From Mactromeris polynyma (Eukaryota > Mollusca > Bivalvia > Venerida > Mactridae), in contig JASFXZ010000004.1 of NCBI GenBank assembly GCA_032209605.1, positions 37,234,401 through 37,298,400 on the forward strand: DNA of 64,000 nucleotides. Direction: 5' to 3'. Of this stretch, positions 46,616-56,718 are shown piece by piece (position 1 is the first letter of the stretch; the number at the start of each line of letters is the position of its first letter). The notes under the pieces were generated by a model. The model made no database searches. It saw only the letters and a list, made by a program, of their open reading frames with translations, and was not told the origin of the DNA. A program made the translations under genes and the position numbers.

Positions 46616-49600
46616 TTATTTCGTTTTCTTCTCTTCTGGCCAACCTTCCAAACCATTGTACACCAATTTTCCATAACCAGTCCTGAAACAAAACATATAC
46701 GATGACAAATTGATAGACAATGATCCAATTGACCTTCTACATTCACAATGAGAGTCTATACATTCACAATGAGAGTCTATACATTCCCAATGAGAGTCTA
46801 TACATTCACAATGAGAGTCTATACATTCCCAATGAGAGTCTATACATTCACAATGAGAGTCTATACATTCCCAATGAGAGTCTATACATTCACAATGAGA
46901 GTCTATACATTCCCAATGAAAGTCTATACATTACAACACAAATGAATCAAAATCTCTGGCCATTATTGTCAATCTCAGACAGGTTGGCAATATTACCATG
47001 TAAGGCTTGTTAACTTTAAAAGTTTTATGTATCAAACTTGTATTCACAGTGTAACTTACACGTTCCATATTCCATTACCCTTTCAATTGCACCAGTTTTG
47101 AAGCATATTGGCAACATACCACGATACATAGCATTACATTAGCAGCACATTGCAATACATGTACATATGTACCACAATTATATATTGCTTCATTAATCTG
47201 AACCATGGCCATAGAAATGTTTGCTTATTTGAACACTTTCATTCAACAACAAACTCTTCAAATGTGTCACACATCATAAACATGGATAAGCAAAAAGACT
47301 CAACATCTGAAAGCGCCAGCATGAACTAGATAATATATGAGCGCTGCTATGTGAATTAACATCTTCTGTAAGTGATGTCATTTCAAGAAACCGTAACATG
47401 TGATGTCACTATTTGCAAGCAGGAAACAATATTTACTCCATAAAGTTACTTCTTTTTCATATTGCCATATGGGGCAAATATTGCTTACTGTTAGTACATA
47501 GTGATGTCACATGTGACATTTTCTGGAAATGACTTCACTCAAAGAAGAGGTTGGAAATCATACAGCCATGATCATATATAATTAATTTTGGAACAACATT
47601 CATTTAACAGAACTTTGAAAAGACCAAATTATATATTACAAACAAGAAATATCTTTAAAAAAAAGATGAACATAAATAGAATGATCATGTCTAAAGAATC
47701 GCCCTATTTTGGAACTCTAATTTTCACGGAAAAGTGAGTTATCTTTTCTATACACCCCATATGGTGCCAATCAAATCGTCTAATTTGTTGCATATTTTAA
47801 CAATGCACTTCATTATACAATATTTGATTGGTCTAAAATGAAGGTCAAAGTCAATATAATACAGCTTCACAAAAAATATTTAAGATGACAGTAAGGCAGT
47901 ATAATATAGTTTGACTGCAGGTTGTAATATAGCCATATACTGATAATGGTCCAGTATTGTCCTGAAAATAAAGGGGCTCAATCTTGTTGAAGTTAACAAA
48001 ACACCAATTGATTTCTTTCTTACCTTGGTTTACCGTCTGCAGAATACCAGTCCAGAAACAAACGTGTCAATAGAGAAAAAGCTGTGAATATTCCCATGAA
48101 CACAGCAAGAAATCCTGCTTTCACTGTGTCCACATTTGCTCCTATATTTCTCGGTCGTCCATGAATGACCATAAGGTAATGATCAAACTGTTTCCTAGCA
48201 AGATGGTCATGGTCAAATGGATATGGTGCTCCTATACGATATGCTGCAGACAAACCAGACATGACCGCCACTTCGTGAGTGTTAACAAGTGTGTACGCAC
48301 CACAGTAGTATGTGTGTCGTTTCCCCTGAATATATCCCATAAGTGGGACAGTGAACGCAAAATGACGCCATGTGTGTGAAAACTGACGCCACCAATGTCG
48401 ATACATAATTTTGTCAGGATTTATTTTGTTCAACGTCCAGGATTTTGCTCCTTCATCATCAAGAAATATTGTTTGAAAAACATGCTGATTTTTGTCACGA
48501 ATCTTTTTCAGTTGTGGTTGATAATTTGACAGATCAAAGGACATTTCTATCTTGGTTGGATCTTTCTTATCAGTACGCACAAGGTACTGATCTTTGTCCT
48601 TGTGAAGTTCATAGTGTTTGTTCATGTAGTCTTCATCTTCATGTGTGACAATTAAATCATTGAAATATCGGACATTTCCAAGCGTTTGATACTCCATGAA
48701 ATTTGGATCAGTTAAAGTAGCAAGTGCAGTTTCTGCATCACATGCAAATATGATTTCATCAAAAACTTCTGTAATGTCATTTTTATCTATCACATGAACT
48801 GCTCCATTCATTCGAGACACAGATTTCACAGGCCGATGGCGGAAAAACTGAGCGCCAGATTTTGATATTATTTTCTCATACATCTGTTCTAAATTTGGGA
48901 ATGCAAACATCTCGGGAGTCTGACTGAGTAATCGCTTGGTGTCGTAATCAAACAAGCGCAAATCATCATCCAGGAAAACTCTTGCCATTATGGCTGATGA
49001 CACATTAGGAGTTTGGTTTCCAGTTCCAAAGAAAAGAGCAGTTAAAGGGAAAACCATCTCATTCATGAATTCATCAGAATAACCAAACCACTTCAGTACT
49101 TTGGAAATCGGTAGAAAAATGAAGACTGCTTCAAAGCGATTGATAAGTTTCAGTGTGCTCTCAAATCGTGCGATATCATAACGAAGTCTACGAGTAAGCT
49201 CAGAGTCTGAATAGTTTGTCCACGCCGTACTGTCCTGCCCAAAGGAGATCATCATATGTACAGGGTGTGTCTCAAGGCTGTGCTCCTCCAACAGATTCAT
49301 TGTATTTCTGTAAGTAGGTGTGCCACCCTGTACACCATAGTTAACATAAGTCCCTCGTTGCTTTTCCAGGCTGGCCGTAGCAGCTGCACCGCCTGAAAAT
49401 AGAATCTCCATGAATTATGATCCTGTAATAAGTGTGAATAAATTGTTGTATTGCTCCCACCAGCAAGATTCTATTAAAATTTTCATTGGTTGAAACATGG
49501 TCATGTAGTGACCCCCTATATGAAAACCTTGGTTACATAAGTGTCAGGAAGACTCAAAAACTTTGCTAAGTCAATCAATGGTCAATAAAATAAATATAAC

Positions 49601-51030
49601 ACTCCACAAATTATGTGCATTTAGTATGATTTATTGATTATACCTTTCGTTTATCATATTGCCCTGTGGACATCTGTTGAGGGTCGGTAACATTACCCAA
49701 TAATATAATAATATGTAACTGTAGCATCAATTTATAACAAAATTTGGACTAGAAATACAATATGATAATATACTGTAATTTATCAGTACAACATCTCCAG
49801 GGCAGCCATTTCTGAGCACATATACTTCCTGATTCCTATCCTTTAATGCCGGGCACCAGGCAGGTAGGCACACGGTAACCATTATTTAACTAGTAGGCAG
49901 CTCACAAACCAGATGTATTAGAACAGACCCCTACCGGAATTCGAACCTTTGACCTTCCTCTCCCAAGGCAGATGCATCGACCACTAAGCCAAGGGAGAAG
50001 GTGTCAGATGAAATATTGCTATCACAATGTCATGTTTTTTACAGTATACGTGTTACACGTTTTACTGAAATGATATCATGAAAGGGGAAAAGGAGCCCCT
50101 ATGCCTGAATATAGGTCTAATCCTAACTGTAACCTCTAAGTTGTATATATATATAGATGCAAATTTCATGCTGATGTAGAATTATAAAAATAAAATATGT
50201 TTTAGCAAATAAAAGGTAGTACAAGTAACATGATTACATGATTAAAAAGGAGCCCCTATGCCTGAATATAGGTCTAATCCTAACTGTAACCTCTAAGTTG
50301 TATATATATATAGATGCAAATTTCATGCTGATGTAGAATTATAAAAATAAAATATGTTTTAGCAAATAAAAGGTAGTACAAGTAACATGATTAAACGCAT
50401 CTGACAAATGTTTCCTGAAATCCTTTGATAAACTTATTCAGAAATATCAGAAATAATGTGATTATGTGCAACCCTGAATACATAGTTCATAATCATAATA
50501 TTACTGCCCAAAATTAGCCCTGAATAGCCCAATTGTAATTATTTTTGTCTGCTTAGAGTGTGAGAGGTTATGGGTTCAATCCATGGCTGTGTCATACCAC
50601 AGGTACTTGAAACAAACTATTTTATTGTTCTATATGGTCTATTTACTATACTAAGATATAGTAAATTACTAAATAGGCCATATAGAACATTACAATATAG
50701 TTTGTTTCAAGTACCTGTGCGTCATACTACCAATGACATGAAAATTGGTACTGGTAGCTCCCCTACTAGGCACTTGGTATACAAAGGGTTTTTACCAGGA
50801 GATACATAAGTGCCTATAGTTGGTTGCTACTGTGTAGCTCATGCTACATATTGATCATATGTGATAATAAGTAAAGCTTCTTTATCTATAAATAATATTT
50901 ACATATACATACCTGGGACTGATCCTTTCTCCCATATTTGTACATCAAATTTGTCTGGATGTTTGCCAAGACTGTATGCGGCCGCAGTGCCAGCTGCTCC
51001 TGCTCCAACAATCAGTACACGCTTCACCAT
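46616..51030 (-). CDS. FAD-dependent oxidoreductase, flavin amine oxidase-like, membrane-anchored
   Basis: Minus-strand coding exons are 50913-51030, 48024-49392 and 46616-46682. All junctions are GT-AG and in frame, giving 517 aa. The N-terminus is a dinucleotide-binding Rossmann fold: VLIVGAGAAG with GxGxxG at 9-14, and the ribose-binding acid Glu34 in VQIWEKG. The body resembles predicted NAD/FAD-binding proteins of the flavin amine oxidase superfamily (substrate-binding region around YGVQGGTPTYRNTM; second FAD-contact region near YYCGAYTLVNTHEVAVMSGL). A hydrophobic helix (about 466-484, GFLAVFMGIFTAFSLLTRL) close to the C-terminus predicts membrane anchoring. The substrate is unknown to me. 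The start codon is well supported because it begins the Rossmann strand. A 5'UTR exon near 53.1 kb is possible. The gene has two introns with minisatellite, MITE and SINE insertions. Confidence 0.9.
46735..46935. repeat. 21-bp minisatellite with 42-bp dimer pattern
   Basis: About nine copies of CATTCACAATGAGAGTCTATA, strictly alternating with CATTCCCAATGAGAGTCTATA. It lies in the last intron of the flavoenzyme gene, about 50 bases from the final acceptor. Confidence 0.95.
47338..47574. mobile_element. MITE A copy 3, in the flavoenzyme gene
   Basis: Begins TGAGCGCTGCTATG and ends CATGATCA, with TA on each side. The family's CRE words are decayed to TGATGTCA or TGACTTCA, so this copy is older than copies 1 and 2. 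Confidence 0.8.
49850..50000 (-). mobile_element. tRNA-derived SINE, same family as 24503
   Basis: On the minus strand the A-box GGCTTAGTGGTCGATGC, the anticodon-loop region TGCCTTGGGAGAGG and the B-box AAGGTTCGAATTCC are followed by ACTAGTTAAATAATGGTTAC and CGTGTGCCTACCTGCCTGG. The last part matches the body of the SINE in P450 intron 5. Confidence 0.7.
50091..50404. repeat. 157-bp tandem duplication
   Basis: Two virtually identical copies starting AGGAGCCCCTATGCCTGAAT at 50091 and 50248 in the first intron of the flavoenzyme coding region. The near identity implies a recent event. Confidence 0.95.
50598..50719. mobile_element. Fold-back element
   Basis: The left arm CACAGGTACTTGAAACAAAC is inverted at the right, and pairing continues with interruptions through GTTCTATATGG and TTTACTATA, so the 122-bp segment is one long imperfect hairpin. 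A diverged relative lies at 54905-54996. Confidence 0.8.
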
Positions 51031-51884
51031 CACTCGGACAACTGGTTACTGTGTAGATATACAAATACAATGTAGCTTGTTTATATAACTATCATAACTA
51101 ATTGCTCAATTGATTTTATTCTTTGTATTATGACGCGGATTTGGTCGTCCGCCTATAATGTGATGTACACAGCAACTATCCATGACCAGAGAACGATGCT
51201 TTGACAAAATGTATAAAACAAAATCCGTTTGATAATCTAGTTTAATTTAAATCAACAGTAAGTCTGCAATTAACAAGTTATTCACAAAGAAAGTTAATAT
51301 CGAATAAGTCACAAAGTTGAATTTCATATTAGACAATAAATGCACAAAGTCCTAACCTAAATTTAAAGTAAAATATGTTTATAGAGTTATGTCACAGAGT
51401 TTCACAAAGTAAGTCGTCATACACACAGGTAGCTATATCTTATTATATTCTATAGTACACAAAGTACAAAATCCTAATTATATTATATTATATTTCATAA
51501 TACTACAAATGTCCACGACTTGTATACCTAGTCAAGATATGTTGACATATTGAGTTAGTCTTGCCTTAGGAAGTGACTGTCAACTCTTAATAATTAAGCA
51601 ATCAAAAATAATTAAGTTAAGGTTTCAAACATTGATTACTTAACAATAAGTGATAATATCACAAAGAATTAAAGTTTGTCACATGCCATGGCTTGGTATG
51701 AAATTGATAAAAAATATAACATATGGAATTGAGCATGCAACTAAAAGCTCAATTTGTAAATTGAACAGCTATGTTAGCAATTAATATTAAAAATCAAACT
51801 TTAAACAATAACATCTGCATGGTTATGTAATAATTGTGATGATCAAATATCAATGAAATATGCATCATAATACCTACTATAAAC

Positions 51885-52022
51885 TGTATGATCCCTAGTA
51901 CTCGTATAAGCTGTATGTTCCCTAGTATAAGCTGTACAGTCCCTACAACTTACTGTACAGTCCCTACAACTAACTGTACAGTCCCTACAACTAACTGTAC
52001 GGTCCCTACTATTAACTGTATG
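51885..52022. repeat. 21-bp minisatellite
   Basis: About six copies of the type TAACTGTACAGTCCCTACAAC lie upstream of the flavoenzyme start codon, probably in its 5'UTR intron. Confidence 0.85.
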
Positions 52023-53057
52023 GGATGACACTGAAATACACGGTCACCTTGTTAACCGCTAGTTATTTTGCCACTTATTTTACCACTTTTCGGTAGCAAA
52101 ATCATGAAACATATCAGTTTTACGTTAGACGCATGTTGTTAAAATTATTGGCGCGTCGGACGCCGCCCTTGCCGCCCAGTTGCGACGCCACTGCTGTATC
52201 AACTAATAAATGTTGCGCAAGAAAAGAATTCGCATATAAACTAAGTCTGATTTACTGGTTTTCATCTGACTGGGTTATTAAGGTTCATGTTAAGCGGATT
52301 TTGCATATATTACAATTCACTGATTTTTTAAGTAAAATAACAATGCAATATGGATTATTAAATATTATCTAAATGTTCGTCTGAATAAGCAGATAGAGAT
52401 AAATTATTTGTTATTGACAAATTATGTAATTTAAAAACAAAAATACTTAAAATGTTCAGACTTTTTAGAAAATATGTAAAAAAAATAACAACTCTTTAAA
52501 TAATTTCAACTATTACTTTTTTGATCCATAAAACACTATTCTAGGTGATAGATGATAGAGACAAAAGAAAGTCTTAAACACTTGGATTAACTTTTAAATG
52601 TCAACAAACAAAAATGGCAGCGCTCAGTGACAACATTTGAACAAGTTTGACCTCAAATTTCTACTTTGTTGATCAAATCTATAATAAATAAGTTCTCGTA
52701 CCATCTTACATTGATAATGGATAATAATGTTGGTATGATAATAAACTTAAAATGTTATCGGATAATAAGTTGGATATATTTTTAGTGAAGGACCCTTTTT
52801 TTCCTGAAATGTCACTTAATTTTGGTCTATAACAGCTATGGAAGTGCACAAAGGCATATATTAAACACCCAATTTATTCTTGTTACTCTTATCATTTATA
52901 TTATGCAACTGATTTGAGTTAGAATGTATTGAATTCCCAGAAATTTGTGTTGCATTATTTGTAGCAATTGCAATGCCAATCCGCTTGACATGAACCTTAA
53001 CTGACATTTATCCACGTACCAGTTCTGATTCAGTTCGATACATATTAGGAATTAATT

Positions 53058-53106
53058 CAGGGCTAGAAGATTACTAATCTACTAGATTAGTAATCTTCTA
53101 GCCCTG
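53058..53106. repeat. Near-perfect short hairpin
   Basis: Two 23-base arms (left starting CAGGGCTAGAAGATTACTAA) are exact inverse copies separated by three bases. It lies just beyond the donor of the presumed flavoenzyme 5'UTR exon. Confidence 0.9.
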
Positions 53107-53129
53107 ATTAACTAGACAAGATGACTTAC

Positions 53130-53240
53130 CTTCAGCAGTTCTTCACTTTGTTCACACACATGTATAAAGCGAACAGCCCTAGACGATAACTCTTTCATAC
53201 ACATAAACATACAAGTTGTTTCATAACTTTCGTGTCGGTT
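53130..53240 (-). other. Possible 5'UTR exon of the flavoenzyme gene
   Basis: On the minus strand a strong donor, GCTGAAG followed by GTAAGT, ends a segment at 53130. A matching acceptor, CTACACAG, precedes TAACCAG 18 bases upstream of the flavoenzyme ATG (exon would resume at 51048). Joining them would add a short 5'UTR and an intron of about 2.1 kb. The upstream boundary is not fixed. Confidence 0.4.
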
Positions 53241-53788
53241 TGTTTACATCTACTCCCACATGTGCGACCGCGTGAATCCGGAATAACATTCGCATCTTTC
53301 CGTTTGTGTTTTCGGTAGTTTCCGTTAACAATCGGTTTCTTCTGGTTGGCAATAAAACCCGTTACTTTCCGGACTAAAAATATCCAAAACACGGCGATGG
53401 GTAATTTTCTTTTTAGTTGCAACATTTTTATGAAACAAAATGTGAGTGACATTGTTTGAATTTAATTTAAACAGTACATTTGTAAATTATCATTCATTTT
53501 ATGTACAAACACAAACGTTACAGCACGAGATAAAAAAATATTGTGATGTAGGTAACACTAGATAAAAGCTTTAATTTAAACTCCTGTGATAGCACTGAAC
53601 CTGTATCATCATGCATGTTTCACTGTTTCCAGATACAAAGCAAATAAAATCTTACCTTTACATACACAACTGACTCCAAAAATTTCCAATGTTAATGTAG
53701 TCTAAAATCTGATCTTTCAACTACATCCAGGATGATCCGTGATATTGTTAATGAATTGTGGATTTAGCAGTATATATTGTATATATAT

Positions 53789-54412
53789 ACATCAATAATA
53801 CGACCACCCTTGAAAACTGGTCTTATTATTGAGTTGGTCTTAATGGTGAGGTTGAATAACCAGCAAAACAGGGAAAATGGACTTGAAAATTGTATTCTTA
53901 ATTATGAGTTGGTCTTATTATTGAGTTGGTCTTAATGGCGAGGTCGAATAACCAGCAAAACAGGGAAAATGGACTTGAAAATTGTGTTCTTAATTTTGAG
54001 TTGGTCTTATTATTGAGTTGGTCTTAATGGTGAGGTTGAATAACCAGCAAAACAGGGAAAATGGACTTGAAAATTGTATTCTTAATTATGAGTTGGTCTT
54101 ATTATTGAGTTGGTCTTAATGGCGAGGTCGAATAACCAGCAAAACAGGGAAAATGGACTTGAAAATTGTATTCTTAATTATGAGTTGGTCTTATTATTGA
54201 GTTGGTCTTAATGGCGAGGTCGAATAACCAGCAAAACAGGGAAAATGGACTTGAAAATTGTGTTCTTCATTTTGAGTTGGTCTTATTATTGAGTTGGTCT
54301 TAATGGTGAGGTTGAATAACCAGCAAAACAGTGAAAATGGACTTGAAAATTGTGTTCTTAATTTTGAGGTGGTCTTATTATTGAGTGGGTCTTTATGTGA
54401 GGTTTTACTGTA
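53789..54412. mobile_element. MITE of the 1693 family with 92-bp tandem expansion
   Basis: The left end ATCAATAATACGACCACCC and right end GTGGGTCTTTATGTGAGG plus TTTTACTGTA are the family termini. Between them the segment starting GAGTTGGTCTTAATGG recurs at 53831, 53923, 54015, 54107, 54199 and 54291, exactly 92 bases apart, each copy with AAAATGGACTTGAAAATTGT. Copies differ mostly in GGTGAGGTT versus GGCGAGGTC. Confidence 0.9.
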
Positions 54413-54904
54413 CTTTGTTTGTGTATATGATGCTAGGCAATTTTTCCCGATGCCATTGGGTTCATCAAACATCTCACAACTTAGCCATACACTTGGTCAG
54501 GTGTTATGGCCATATGACATCATTTATGACCATACAAGTCTCCTGCATTTCCAACCAGTACCAAAGCCATTATGAAAGTAAATGCTTTATTGTCTTCCCT
54601 TCATTTTCTTTATTTTCCATATCATGGAAATTGGTATCTTTGTCCCAGAAACAAAGGCCTTAATGAAAATAAACAATTTCATGTGTTGTACAAACAGTAA
54701 GAAAAATAATGCAAAGTAGTGTTCTGGTGAGATTGATAATCAAGTGCAGAATTTATTATGATCCAACATAACATTGGGTTCGAGTTTTCTATTTTGCCTT
54801 TCACCATCTTCACGTGTCAATAGTAGGGGACATCACTTCTGTATTCAAACATGCAGTTATCTTGCAGCTGACTAGTTTAACTGATGAGGTATATATTTCT
54901 AACT

Positions 54905-54996
54905 CTAACTATTTAATGTTCTATATGGCTTATGTACTATAATAAGAATATTCTAGTAAATAGAACATTAAAATAGTTTATTTCCAATGCCTGTAC
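54905..54996. mobile_element. Fold-back element, relative of 50598
   Basis: It shares AACTATTTAATGTTCTATATGG at the left and TAGAACATTAAAATAGTTTA at the right with the element at 50598, with degraded termini (TGCCTGTAC). Confidence 0.65.
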
Positions 54997-56718
54997 TTTC
55001 AGCGACCGACACCAGGTCTCACAATTATAACCAATACTCATCTCTCTGCACTCAGATGTCATAATTCAATCCCATGGTTCATACAGATCTGTTCAAGGAC
55101 TAAAAAAGTTGATTTTTTCTGTATAGAGAAGGTGTTTAGTGTATTTTTCAAGTTCAACCCCCCCCGAGATGATCACCACTGCAAGAATAACATTTAACAA
55201 CGTGAGAACTACTTTAAGAGGGTATAAAGCCCGTCCAGTACGTACTGTACTACCAAAAAATCGCCTACTCAGCGGTAGACCCTGTCGAAGAAAGCTTTGC
55301 TATTTTTTCATATTTTTTCGTCTTTGTTACTCAGTTTGTTATTTTTTATTCCTTTTTCTATTTGCAGCAGAAGAAATCAAGGGCAATTTACAAAAAAAAT
55401 CTCCTGTATTAAAAATTCAATTAGTTTTCAAAGAGTTTTTGGCTGTTACAAATTCAAGTAGTTTTCAAGGAGTAGGCATCAAATTCAAGGACTTTTCAAG
55501 AACTGTGCGAACGTTGAATCCACCGAGTTTGAAGATCTGAGTGATTTAAATGGATTACAATGTTTATCGAGTATTGATTATTCTTTTCGATACACTTTCT
55601 CAGAGAGTGTGAATCTTAGATTGAGTGCAAGTTGTAAGAGCTGCCTGCTGAGTATAATGGTATAATCAATTCTTAACCTCAAAACCTCAGATTCACCCTC
55701 AAATCTCAGAGAAAACACTACTTCCCATCTATAATTAAACAGATTTATTTCTTCAGAAGTCCATAAATGGAAAACACCTGTCATTTCAACACAAAGAAAG
55801 AAATGACAAAATAAAGGGAGACAAATCCAAACATTATATTGCCACCTTTAATGCTCCAGTGATCCAGATTGTTTTAAAAAATCAGCAATTTTTTCAGTTT
55901 TAGGGAAAGTATGTTGGGTCCCTTGATAGGGGAAATTTGCACCATGGATCACCAACTTTGGGTATTCATAAGTCTAAAATGTTAAACAATTTTACTGAAG
56001 GGGAATTTTCTTTCTAAGTAGGGGAAAAATGTATATTTTGTTTTCATTGGAAAATGGGGCCCAATATCCACCCCAAATTTGCCATAACAAAGGGCTGAAT
56101 ATTGAGAACATAAGTAATAAAACAAAATACATATGTGTGGTATCAATTATTTTTACAGCCATTTTTTGCAAATTCATTTACATTATTGGTTACCATGATG
56201 AACTAATTTCAAAACATTCTAAATGTAACATAAGAAAATACCAAATTGTATTCGGACCATTAAACTTAAGTCTGTGAATATCAAAATACTACACCAGTTT
56301 TTCATTCAATTTCTAACAAAAGTTTCTTCCAGCAATTATACAAAAACGATCCTGGTCGAAAGAGCTAACCCACCAGTTCTAAAAAGCCATTGGATACATC
56401 TTCTGAGAATTTAGGATTCACTAAAATGCCTTGTACACCTGTCAACTAGATGCTCAAGGGCAACATGTCAAGCCTGCTATTGTCAAACGAAAATTCCCCA
56501 ATAAATGACAGAGAAATGGTCCAGACAATATCACATCTGCACAAGCACGAACGCACATACATCCGCTATTGTGGCGACTATGTCAAGCTCATCGCAAGCT
56601 GGTTAATCTTTCTGATCACTTAGTGAAAATGCAGTATAGATTCTACAATATATTATGATAGGTTAGCTCTTGGGACCAGTATATACAAGTTACAACTAAT
56701 GCTTGGATAACATAACAG

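Larger units (their letters stand above)
53240..56718. other. Intergenic, inverted-repeat elements only
   Basis: It contains the tandemly expanded MITE at 53789-54412 and a fold-back relative at 54905-54996. Several short open frames (for example 55139-55540) show no family resemblance. Confidence 0.55.

Noticed and set aside
46720..47013. Open frames made of YIHNESL and YTFTMRV repeats
   Set aside because: They are translations of the 21-bp minisatellite in a flavoenzyme intron; a multiple-of-three unit without stops gives open frames in several phases.
54194..54663. Open frames over the 92-bp repeat and downstream
   Set aside because: They arise from the repeated MITE interior and have no family resemblance.
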